Source: Runella aurantiaca (GTDB lineage Bacteria; Bacteroidota; Bacteroidia; Cytophagales; Spirosomataceae). From it: a stretch of DNA of 64,000 bases. Each line of letters starts with the position of its first letter. Position 1 is the stretch's first letter. A program made the position numbers and the translations under genes. The stretch spans positions 170,038-234,037 of the forward strand of contig NZ_QPIW01000010.1 of assembly GCF_003339505.1 (NCBI RefSeq). The letters run 5' to 3'. Under the pieces are notes generated by a model. The model saw only the letters and a program-made list of their open reading frames with translations, was not told the DNA's origin and did no database searches. Shown here one piece after another: positions 7,895 to 15,732 of the stretch.

Positions 7895-9045
7895 GAAAAT
7901 TACTTATTCCTCTATTTGTATTCATCTCCTTTGGGAGCTTTGCGCAAAAAAAGGAACCTTGGGTAAGTAAACCATTTGAACAATGGCCGCAAATCGCTTT
8001 GATAAACGATGTATTGTATAAAAACGGTGACCGCTACGAAGATCCGACCATCACGTATGTAGGCAGCGGTTTTTTATTGGACACCGGTAAAGAGACGTTG
8101 GCCGTGACCGTCAAGCATGTTTTGTGGGTAGCCCGAAATAAAACATCGAAGAACATTACCGTCAATGACCAACTGAAAAAGTGGAAAATGTACCCAAAAA
8201 AAAATCCCAAAGATTCAGTCGTCATCGGACAATTGATCAACGAAGACCCTACCGAAAAACTCTTCGACGGATATGACAACGGCGTGCTTCAACGGGATTG
8301 GCTTGTTTTCACGACGCAATCTGTTTCTCCCAAAATTCAACCCTTAAAAATGCGGGAGGAAACTGCCAAAGTAGGAGAAAAAGTGTATCTGACGGGCAAT
8401 CCTTATCGATTTGACCAAACGATTACCGTGGCGGGAAAAATCATCAAAAGAGAAGGGCCGCACATTTTTGTCAAGTTAGACGGAATGGAGAAAACGTTTT
8501 TGGGTGGCTCCAGCGGTTCTCCTTTGATTGACGCCAACGGGCAACTTATAGGTATTTTTTCCAATACCCGCAAGGATGACAAAACGGGAGAAAACGTATT
8601 TATTTTCAATTCGACCGATTATCTCAAACGGGTATTATCAGGGGCTAAACCCTTGAATGTAAACAGAAACCCTATCTCTAATTATTTGGATTCGCTGCTT
8701 AAAACCCAAACGGTGGCAGAGTCCCTGAAAGGTTTTGACCAATTGTATAAAAGCGAGAAAGTACACGAGCAGTATGAAATCACCTATTTTAACCACAACA
8801 ATATTTTAAAAATCGGCGATGAGTTTCTCAGTCAAAAGAGAGTCAATGACGCCATTCTTTTTTACGAATACTTTTATAAGCTAATGCCTAACCACATGTA
8901 TATCACAGCTTTAGCCAAAAGTTATATTCAGGCAGGCCAAAAGCAAAAAGCACTCAGTAAGCTACAGGCAGAAGTCGAACGCCCCGATATTGACCCAGAA
9001 GTAAAGGGTGAGATTACAAAATTCATGAAGGAAATAAACAACTAA
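7891..9045 (+). CDS. Secreted trypsin-like serine protease with C-terminal helical (TPR-like) region
   Basis: The 384-residue product has a signal peptide (MRKLLIPLFVFISFGSFAQ). The chymotrypsin-fold core runs from about 35 to 250: the catalytic triad is most likely His76 (AVTVKHVLW), Asp136 (LQRDWLVF) and Ser208 (LGGSSGSPLID), in the right order and context for the HtrA/S1C-like group, and there is no PDZ domain. The last ~115 residues are helical with a TPR-like unit (DEFLSQKRVNDAILFYEYFYKLMPNHMY, then a second AKSYIQAGQKQKALSKL), which may bind a partner. Start codon overlaps the stop of the preceding secreted-protein gene. Likely acts in the periplasm or outside; substrate unknown. Confidence 0.85.
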   Translation: MRKLLIPLFVFISFGSFAQKKEPWVSKPFEQWPQIALINDVLYKNGDRYEDPTITYVGSGFLLDTGKETLAVTVKHVLWVARNKTSKNITVNDQLKKWKMYPKKNPKDSVVIGQLINEDPTEKLFDGYDNGVLQRDWLVFTTQSVSPKIQPLKMREETAKVGEKVYLTGNPYRFDQTITVAGKIIKREGPHIFVKLDGMEKTFLGGSSGSPLIDANGQLIGIFSNTRKDDKTGENVFIFNSTDYLKRVLSGAKPLNVNRNPISNYLDSLLKTQTVAESLKGFDQLYKSEKVHEQYEITYFNHNNILKIGDEFLSQKRVNDAILFYEYFYKLMPNHMYITALAKSYIQAGQKQKALSKLQAEVERPDIDPEVKGEITKFMKEINN

Positions 9046-9058
9046 AAATGTTACAAAA

Positions 9059-9526
9059 ATGAAAAAATCAATGATGCATCTGTTCGCCACGCTAAGTTTA
9101 GTGTTGGCTTTCTCTACCACCCATACCTTCTCCAGAGGCGGTGAAAACTATTTTTATGGAAATCCGCTGGTATTGAACGGCAAACCGTTGGATTATCAAA
9201 CTTTTTGGAAAGGAAGTAAAGGCTTATTGGCGCTGGTCAAAGGAAATCCCAATTCGGCAGATTCTCCCAGAGTTCCATTTAAAATTTATCTCAAACACGA
9301 AGGCCAGGTGGTCAACAAGGGTTTATCTTCTGATACCCGAGAATTGTACGAAGTAGAGGTAGCCCATATTTTGGCATTAGCCCGTTTTGGTGACCAACTC
9401 ATCATCGAACCCGCTCGCGAAAGCGATGCCAAGGCCAAGCGCGTCATTAATTTGGCCAAGATCGACTTAATGTACATGATTTTAGGCCCATTGTTGGCAA
9501 AACAAAAAGGCGGGGACGGGTGCTAA
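9059..9526 (+). CDS. Secreted protein of unknown function, PFKI-domain paralogue B, C-terminal GGDGC
   Basis: The 155-residue product starts with a signal peptide (MKKSMMHLFATLSLVLAFSTTHTFS). The mature part contains NPLVLNGKPLDYQTFWKGSKG and then RVPFKIYLKHEGQV...YEVEVAHILALARFGDQLII, resembling the protein at 7493. It ends in LLAKQKGGDGC; the next gene product also ends in a glycine pair and cysteine (RKGGC). It lies 13 nt after the protease gene and is very likely in the same operon. No family recognised. Confidence 0.7.
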   Translation: MKKSMMHLFATLSLVLAFSTTHTFSRGGENYFYGNPLVLNGKPLDYQTFWKGSKGLLALVKGNPNSADSPRVPFKIYLKHEGQVVNKGLSSDTRELYEVEVAHILALARFGDQLIIEPARESDAKAKRVINLAKIDLMYMILGPLLAKQKGGDGC

Positions 9527-9585
9527 ATTCTCTTTTATCGTTTTGGAAGAAATGAACAGCCATGAAATTTAAACCTACAAAAAAT

Positions 9586-10140
9586 ATGAAAAAAATCATT
9601 TATGCGCTGATCTTACCGCTGGTTGTGGTAAGCGGACTGGTATTTGCTAATCTTGAAATTAAAAATGAAACTTCTAAAAAGTCAATCCCAAAGCCTCTGG
9701 GCGGCGTGCCGCTCTCTGCCGCTGAAAGAAAGGCTGCATTGAAAAAATGGGAGGCTACCCCTGATGGTATCATGTACAAAAAATGGGAAGCGTCTCCCGA
9801 AGGTAAAAAAGTGTATGCCAGTGAAACTAAAATAAGGAAGCATATAAGTGCTTTTACCAATATGGAGGCTGTTGTAACCTCTCGTTCTCTTCCGCCAGGC
9901 TCAAGATTAGGTTTCGGAGTGATGGTAAGGATTAATGGGGACGATTATATTGTAAAATTTGAGCCAGAAAAGTCTCAACTTGAGCAATTGCATAGTCTGG
10001 AAGTTAACGACAAAATAATTATAAAAAGCCATAACGTATCGCACGCGCCCAAGTATGCCTATCCAATAGTATCGGGCGACTATGTAGAACGAGATAGTAA
10101 AGTAATTTTTAAACGTGCCCCTCGCAAAGGAGGTTGCTGA
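9586..10140 (+). CDS. Secreted protein of unknown function, C-terminal GGC
   Basis: I choose ATG 9586 over 9562 because it gives a compact signal peptide MKKIIYALILPLVVVSGLVFA; the longer form adds MKFKPTKN. The 184-residue product has a helical repeat rich in KKWEATPDG...KKWEASPEGKK (about 45-75), then a beta-rich region GFGVMVRINGDDYIVKFEP...VNDKIIIKSHNVS. The C-terminus is RAPRKGGC. The helical unit KWEA[ST]P[DE]G occurs twice, 10 residues apart. It probably belongs to the same operon as the protease. No family recognised. Confidence 0.68.
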   Translation: MKKIIYALILPLVVVSGLVFANLEIKNETSKKSIPKPLGGVPLSAAERKAALKKWEATPDGIMYKKWEASPEGKKVYASETKIRKHISAFTNMEAVVTSRSLPPGSRLGFGVMVRINGDDYIVKFEPEKSQLEQLHSLEVNDKIIIKSHNVSHAPKYAYPIVSGDYVERDSKVIFKRAPRKGGC

Positions 10141-10151
10141 GTAAATAAATT

Positions 10152-11138
10152 ATGAAATACGCACACGTATATGCTTTGTTCTTGATGTTTGTTTTTCACA
10201 CCTCCTGTGGACAAGACCAAACAAACACATCAAAAGATAATATCAAGTCTGAAACCACAGACACACTCACTTCTAACATTTGGGATATTGAGCAAGATAG
10301 AAATGGGGATATTTGGTTTGCAGCGAGCGATGGGGTTTTTCGATACGATCCCAGACGGGCAGGTGGAAAATCGTTTACCAAAATCACAGGCCAACTGATC
10401 TCAGAGCCTTTTTTTTCTGTTTTTGAAGATAGAAAGGGAAATTTTTGGTTCGGCACGTATGGCTCAGGTGTTTTTTATTATAATGGAAAATCCTTTCAAA
10501 ATTTTACAACAAGAGATGGACTTGCCGATAATTCTGTTATGCCTATTTATGAAGATAAATCCGGCATTATTTGGCTTGGCACTGCAGGTGGTGTAAGCCG
10601 CTATGATGGTAAATCGTTTCGAAATTTTACAACTGCGGATGGACTGTCCAATAATGATGTTCACGCTATTGTTGAAGACAAAACAGGCAAAATTTGGTTT
10701 GGATCACGGGGTGATATTTCCATTTATGATGGAAAATCATTTACCACTCTCACCGATAAAGACGGCAAAACTTTCAGTAACGTATGGTCTATGATTAAAG
10801 ACAAAAAAGACAATATCTGGTTCGGCGCCGATGGTCTTTGGCGCTATGACGGCAGTTCCTTTAGCCAAATCGATGAGGTTGGTGCTGGTGTTATAATCGA
10901 AGATAAAAAGGGAAACGTTTTGACCAGTATAGGTGGGCCTATTTTCCGTTTTGATGAACAGTCATTGTCTGATAAAAAGCCACATGTAACAGTAATAAAG
11001 ACAAAATATGAAGGGCATAGGAATCTGCCTTTTGGGATGTTATGGGCTAATGATGAAAGTATTTGGATTGGAGGTGACCGTTACCGTTATGATGGAAAGA
11101 CTCTCACGGACTTTAAAAGTGCAGCCGGTCAGAAATAA
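10152..11138 (+). CDS. Lipid-anchored two-component-regulator-type beta-propeller protein
   Basis: The 328-residue product begins with a lipoprotein-type signal ending in HTSCGQ. The rest is built of Reg_prop-like repeats with the pattern [DE]xxGxIWFGTxGGVxRYDGKSFxNFTTxDGL (clear units start near residues 45, 90, 130, 170 and 215), which fold as a seven-bladed propeller. In Bacteroidota such propellers form the sensor part of hybrid two-component proteins, but here no membrane span, kinase or DNA-binding part follows. It is 11 nt after the preceding gene and followed by a similar protein and then a membrane-bound regulator, so it may act as a detached periplasmic sensor. Ligand unknown. Confidence 0.85.
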   Translation: MKYAHVYALFLMFVFHTSCGQDQTNTSKDNIKSETTDTLTSNIWDIEQDRNGDIWFAASDGVFRYDPRRAGGKSFTKITGQLISEPFFSVFEDRKGNFWFGTYGSGVFYYNGKSFQNFTTRDGLADNSVMPIYEDKSGIIWLGTAGGVSRYDGKSFRNFTTADGLSNNDVHAIVEDKTGKIWFGSRGDISIYDGKSFTTLTDKDGKTFSNVWSMIKDKKDNIWFGADGLWRYDGSSFSQIDEVGAGVIIEDKKGNVLTSIGGPIFRFDEQSLSDKKPHVTVIKTKYEGHRNLPFGMLWANDESIWIGGDRYRYDGKTLTDFKSAAGQK

Positions 11139-11179
11139 GTGCTTTTTATGAACATTTTTGCAGCAAAAAACAAAGAAAA

Positions 11180-12256
11180 ATGGCAAAATATGCGTTTCGC
11201 AACCTGATTTATAACTGGCTTTTGGTGGGGATATTTCTAAACTCTTGCAATGGTCAGCCGAGGAAGACAACCGATGCGTCAAAACCAATTCCAACGGTAA
11301 TAAAAAACTTTAAGTCCGCCGCTTTAGCCCCTGATTTTGACACTACCTTAGTCAGTCAATATATCCGAAGTATTTTTCAGGATTCGAAAGGGAATTTATG
11401 GTTTGGCACCATAGCAGAAGGCGTAGTGAGGTATGACCAAAAAACGTTGACTTACTTTTCCAATCCAGATGGTTTTATTAACAACACTGTGTATGCTATC
11501 AATGAAGATAAAGATGGCAATATGTGGTTTGGCACTGACCAAGGAGTGTATAAGTACAACGGAAAAACATTTAAAAATTATAGTCAAAAAGATGGGCTAA
11601 ACCATCTTGATATAACTCGAAAAGGGATTCTTGTTGACAAATCGGGTGCTATTTGGGTAGGCACCCACGGCGGCGTTTACCAATATGACCCGGCTGCCGA
11701 TAGCACAGGTGGTCAACCTTTTTCATTATTTAAGGAACTTCCTCCTATAAACGTTGCAGGCATCATGGAAGACAGAAGTGGAAACATTTGGTTTGCTTCT
11801 TCGAATAAAGGGGTTTTTCGATTTGATAGAAAAACGATTGTAAACTTCAATGAAAAGGAAGGTTTAGGGGAAAACTATGCCGGAGGCATAACACAGGATA
11901 AAGCCGGAAATATGTGGTTTACCATGAAAAACGGTATTTGTAAATTTGATGGCAAATCTTTTACAGAATATACCGCCAAAGACGGATTAGGCGGAACTGA
12001 ATTTTGGGGACTCATTATTGAACAGTCGGGTATCATTTGGATTACAGCCCGAGGCAGTACTACGCGGTTTGACCCTTCCGTTCCCTTACCAAATCCCAAA
12101 GCATTTACCGCGTTTACAGTAGCCGACGGACTTAATTGTTGTGTTCAAAGTATGTATCAAGACAGGTCAGGAAATATGTGGTGGGGTACGGGGCAAGGAC
12201 TCTATCGTTTTGATGGCAAACGCTTTTATCAGGTGAAAAAGAAAGGGCCTTGGTAG
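11180..12256 (+). CDS. Lipid-anchored regulator-type beta-propeller protein, paralogue of preceding gene
   Basis: The 358-residue product has a signal with lipobox FLNSCNGQ (Cys about residue 23). The mature part is a chain of Reg_prop blades: LWFGTIAEGVVRYDQKTLTYF, MWFGTDQGVYKYNGKTFKNY, IWVGTHGGVYQYD, IWFASSNKGVFRFD, MWFTMKNGICKFDGKSFTEY, IWITARGSTTRFD and MWWGTGQGLYRFDGKRFYQ, i.e. seven visible blades. Its blades are better conserved than in the preceding protein. Like that one it lacks a transmembrane or output domain. Position directly before a membrane-anchored winged-helix regulator suggests the two lipoproteins may feed a signal to it. Confidence 0.86.
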   Translation: MAKYAFRNLIYNWLLVGIFLNSCNGQPRKTTDASKPIPTVIKNFKSAALAPDFDTTLVSQYIRSIFQDSKGNLWFGTIAEGVVRYDQKTLTYFSNPDGFINNTVYAINEDKDGNMWFGTDQGVYKYNGKTFKNYSQKDGLNHLDITRKGILVDKSGAIWVGTHGGVYQYDPAADSTGGQPFSLFKELPPINVAGIMEDRSGNIWFASSNKGVFRFDRKTIVNFNEKEGLGENYAGGITQDKAGNMWFTMKNGICKFDGKSFTEYTAKDGLGGTEFWGLIIEQSGIIWITARGSTTRFDPSVPLPNPKAFTAFTVADGLNCCVQSMYQDRSGNMWWGTGQGLYRFDGKRFYQVKKKGPW

Positions 12257-12285
12257 TATTTTACGAAATTATAAGCTATTTCTGC

Positions 12286-12293
12286 TAAATTTG
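12286..12293 (+). promoter_or_regulatory. Bacteroidota -7 element before membrane-bound regulator
   Basis: TAAATTTG fits TAnnTTTG exactly. A start site would fall near 12300, just before the ATG at 12305 (or 12314), giving a nearly leaderless message. No matching -33 TTTG is seen at the usual distance. Confidence 0.4.
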
Positions 12294-12304
12294 ATAAAGA
12301 ACTT

Positions 12305-13225
12305 ATGGAAATCATGGTAGGGAAATTGGCAATCGTGGCTTCGTTTTTAGCAATCAGCTTACTGTTTGGGCAGTTTGCCTGGATAACTCCTGACACTGAT
12401 GCCACCAACTCGCAACGATTTGAAGAAAAGACGAACCTCGCGCTTCGCCGCACAGGCCACCGCCTGTTGTTGGCAAGCGGCGATTCCACTTCCCGCATCC
12501 CTGCGGTCAGGAAATTAGATGATGGCACTTTTGTGCTACAGCTAAGTAAGTCATTCGATTACAGCCAGTTACCAGTTGCGCTACAAGAGTCGTTTGACCT
12601 GCATGGCATCAAAAACAACTACGATGTAGCAGTCATAGACTGCAAAACCAACGAGTTGCAACTGGGATACAATTTTCTGGATTATTCCAAAAGCAAAGAA
12701 GTTGCCTGCATCGGGCGTGATCAGATAGTGGGCTGTTACAATGTAAAAGTAACATTCTCTGCCCCTGAAAACAGCCCAAAATCCAGCCCGGTTTGGTGGA
12801 CATTAGGGTTAGGGGTTGCCTTTATCGGCATTTCGTATGTTGTATTTTCACGAAGAAAAGCGCCCCTTACTCCGCTTATTGAAATTCCTGAGGAACAGAC
12901 CATTGAAAAATCTACGCGGTTGCATTTCGGCGAATCAAGTATGGATTTGGATAACCAACTATTATATACAGCCAATACACAACATAATCTCACCTTCCGA
13001 GAAGCTAAATTGCTGCACTTGTTCATCAAACACCAAAATCAGGTTTTGGAACGAGATTTTATTCTTAAATCGGTTTGGGAAGATGAAGGTGTTACGGTAG
13101 GACGCAGCATTGATGTTTTTGTGTCGCGCCTGCGGAAGCTGCTTCAGGAAGATACTTCGCTAAAAATCGCGGCGGTACACGGCGTTGGGTATCGGCTCGA
13201 AGTCAGCCATTTAGAGAACATTTAA
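12305..13225 (+). CDS. Membrane-spanning winged-helix transcriptional regulator with extracytoplasmic domain
   Basis: The 306-residue product has an N-terminal membrane segment or signal anchor (about 7-27), an extracytoplasmic domain (30-160) with three cysteines (about 113, 135, 144), a second membrane segment (WWTLGLGVAFIGISYVVF, 164-181), a basic stop-transfer SRRK, and a C-terminal OmpR/PhoB-type winged helix (205-300: LTFREAKLLHLFIKH...VGRSIDVFVSRLRKLL...VHGVGYRLEV). It is a one-component relay like ToxR or CadC but with the DNA-binding domain at the C-terminus. It sits between propeller lipoproteins and a MacB-like permease, making the permease a likely target. ATG 12314 is an alternative start. 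Confidence 0.85.
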   Translation: MEIMVGKLAIVASFLAISLLFGQFAWITPDTDATNSQRFEEKTNLALRRTGHRLLLASGDSTSRIPAVRKLDDGTFVLQLSKSFDYSQLPVALQESFDLHGIKNNYDVAVIDCKTNELQLGYNFLDYSKSKEVACIGRDQIVGCYNVKVTFSAPENSPKSSPVWWTLGLGVAFIGISYVVFSRRKAPLTPLIEIPEEQTIEKSTRLHFGESSMDLDNQLLYTANTQHNLTFREAKLLHLFIKHQNQVLERDFILKSVWEDEGVTVGRSIDVFVSRLRKLLQEDTSLKIAAVHGVGYRLEVSHLENI

Positions 13226-13253
13226 GCTACTCAGAAAACGACTTTTTGTTTAT

Positions 13254-15641
13254 ATGTTACGCAATTATTTCAAAATCGCGTTGCGCCACCTTTGGCAAAA
13301 TCGACTGTATTCAAGTATCAACGTCATTGGTCTGGCTTTTGGTCTCACCTGTGTATTGTTGGCTATTTTATACATTCGAGATGAACATAATTTCGATACA
13401 TTTCATCAAAAAAGCCCTGATTTGTACCGAATTACCACTACGTTAATTGCTGCTAAAGGAGAAGACCCTCAAACCTCAGGAGGGACGGGACAAGTACAAG
13501 GACCTGCTTTCAAAGCGGCAATACCCGAAATGGAAGAGTACGTAAGGGTAATGGGCGGAGCCATTTTTGGAGACATTCGCACCGACCGAAAAGCATTTAA
13601 ACTTCAATTGCTTTTTGCTGACGATAACTTCTTCAATGTCTTTAGTTTTAAGTTGATTCATGGCAATCCTAAAACAGTGTTGAAAGACGTTGGCTCGGTC
13701 GTTATTACGGAAAAAACAGCGCTCAAATTTTTCAACTCAACCAACGTAGTCGGCAAAATTTTGCACATGGAAGCCGATCCGTCTGCCGATCGTTTGGGCA
13801 AACCGTTGGTCGTTTCAGGCGTTGTGGAAAATCCTCCTAAAAACTCTTCGATTCAGTTTGATGTACTGCATCCTTTTAGCTTTATGCAGTTGAGTTTTGA
13901 GGATACTGCTTGGTTAAATGCTTACCTCGGAACGTTTGTAGTATTGAACCCTAAAGCGGATAAGGCATTGGTTATCAAAAAATTTAACCAAGTTCACGCC
14001 CAACATGCCCAGGAGCAAATCAAGGAAAATGGCCACAATCCTGAAACAAATTATGGCTTGCAACCTATTACTGACATTCACCTAAATCACTTAAATACAG
14101 GTGGTGAAGGAGGGGCCATTAATTACAGCAATCCACTTTATTCGTATGTTTTTCTGGGCATTGCCATTTTTATTTTATTGATGGCGAGCATCAATTTTGT
14201 CAATATCAGCATTGCTAGTTCGCTCAAACGCGCCAAAGAAGTAGGAATTCGCAAAGTGACGGGCAGTCATCAAAGCCAAATTATTATCCAATTTTTGGGC
14301 GAATCAGCTATTTTATGCGTAACAGCCTTTCTTTTGGCACTTGTTTTTATGTTAATCTTACTTCCAATATTCAATGAATTGGCAAATAAGCAAATTGAAA
14401 TTGGGGAAATTTTTGAGTGGAGACTTATATTTTCTTTTATCATCGTATTGTTGGTCAACATTTTACTGTCCGGCTTATACCCTGCCTATATGCTTTCCAA
14501 TTTTAAACCCGCCGAGGTTTTATACAGTAAGCAGAAGCTTTCAGGAGGCGGTTTTTTGGGACAAAGTTTGGTGGTTCTTCAATTTGCATTGGCGGCTATT
14601 TTGCTGATTGCTTCTATTGTTTTTTACCAACAAATGAACTACGTCCGCACCAAGGATTTGGGGTACAACCCTTACCAAGTCATTCGTTCGTACATCAGCG
14701 GCAACCGAGAGACCAAACCCTTTGCTGAATTTATCAAAAACGAAGTAGCCAAAGAACCGTCTATTGTACAGATTTCATTTGGCGAAGATCGGGGCAGTAA
14801 TTACAAAGCCAAAGTCAATCAACGCACGGTGAAAAGCAGCTACCAAAATATTGACCAAAATTATTTCTCGGTGTTGGGCATTCGTCTAAAAGAAGGACGA
14901 AATTTATCCAGCAACCAGGAAGTCATTGTCAATGAAGCGTTTGTAAAAGCGTCAGCATTGGCAAACCCTATTGGAGCCTTGATAAAAACGGAAGATTTTT
15001 TTATCAAATCACCCGCCCGAATTGTGGGCGTCGTCAAGGACTTTCATTTCGGGTCACTTCGCAATCGAATCTCTCCTTTGGTTATGACCACAAACGATGT
15101 GTATCACGGCGGTATTTGGCTTAAAATTGACAAAAATCGGCAGCAGGAAGCCATCAAAGCCTTTGAAAAAATCTATCGAAAAGCCCTTCCGAATGCCGTG
15201 TATGAGTATAGTTTTATGGATGAGCTCAACAATCGAGATTATATCCAAGAACAACGATGGCAAAAAATCATAGGCTTCGCCACGCTTCTTTCGATGTTAC
15301 TCTGCGGGATGGGTTTATTTGGATTAACGCACTTGGCTGCTCAACAACGCACCAAAGAGATTGGTATTCGCAAAGTATTGGGTGCTTCGGTCATGAGTAT
15401 TGTTGCATTGTTGTCCAAGAATTTTTTAAAGCTCTCTTTTATTTCGGTGATTGTTGCCTCGCCGATTGCATTCTATTTCATGGACAAATGGTTGCAGGGT
15501 TTTGCCTATCGAATCCAAATATCATGGAACATTTTTGGCTACACGGCATTCATCATCATTTTTATTTCTTTTCTGACGGTCACCTACCAAGCTATCCAAG
15601 CCGCTCTCATGAATCCTGTTGACAGTATCAAAACCGAGTAG
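13254..15641 (+). CDS. MacB/FtsX-like ABC transporter permease
   Basis: A 795-residue member of the same family as the genes at 1601 and 4973: MLRNYFKIALRHLWQNRLYSSINVIGLAFGL at the N-terminus, a periplasmic domain, an FtsX block with SLKRAKEVGIRKVTGSHQSQ, the second module ending in IVGVVKDFHFGSLRNRIS, and a last block with QQRTKEIGIRKVLGASVMSIVALLS. It ends NPVDSIKTE instead of NPxxSLRSE. It starts 28 nt after the membrane-bound regulator, so it is probably co-transcribed with it or controlled by it. No ATPase nearby. Confidence 0.95.
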   Translation: MLRNYFKIALRHLWQNRLYSSINVIGLAFGLTCVLLAILYIRDEHNFDTFHQKSPDLYRITTTLIAAKGEDPQTSGGTGQVQGPAFKAAIPEMEEYVRVMGGAIFGDIRTDRKAFKLQLLFADDNFFNVFSFKLIHGNPKTVLKDVGSVVITEKTALKFFNSTNVVGKILHMEADPSADRLGKPLVVSGVVENPPKNSSIQFDVLHPFSFMQLSFEDTAWLNAYLGTFVVLNPKADKALVIKKFNQVHAQHAQEQIKENGHNPETNYGLQPITDIHLNHLNTGGEGGAINYSNPLYSYVFLGIAIFILLMASINFVNISIASSLKRAKEVGIRKVTGSHQSQIIIQFLGESAILCVTAFLLALVFMLILLPIFNELANKQIEIGEIFEWRLIFSFIIVLLVNILLSGLYPAYMLSNFKPAEVLYSKQKLSGGGFLGQSLVVLQFALAAILLIASIVFYQQMNYVRTKDLGYNPYQVIRSYISGNRETKPFAEFIKNEVAKEPSIVQISFGEDRGSNYKAKVNQRTVKSSYQNIDQNYFSVLGIRLKEGRNLSSNQEVIVNEAFVKASALANPIGALIKTEDFFIKSPARIVGVVKDFHFGSLRNRISPLVMTTNDVYHGGIWLKIDKNRQQEAIKAFEKIYRKALPNAVYEYSFMDELNNRDYIQEQRWQKIIGFATLLSMLLCGMGLFGLTHLAAQQRTKEIGIRKVLGASVMSIVALLSKNFLKLSFISVIVASPIAFYFMDKWLQGFAYRIQISWNIFGYTAFIIIFISFLTVTYQAIQAALMNPVDSIKTE

Positions 15642-15675
15642 CACTCTTAGTTCAATCTATTTCTTTCAAAAAATA

Positions 15676-15702
15676 AGGCCGCCCAATTGGGGCGGCCTCG
15701 TG
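15676..15702. terminator. Terminator hairpin shared by convergent genes
   Basis: AGGCCGCCC (15676-15684), loop AATT, GGGCGGCCT (15690-15698): a strong GC stem between the permease (+) and the DAHP synthase gene (-). An A-rich stretch on the left gives a T-rich tail on the - strand; the + side lacks a T-run. Confidence 0.65.
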
Positions 15703-15732
15703 GTATGACAATCAATCGTGCCTAAACTGAAA

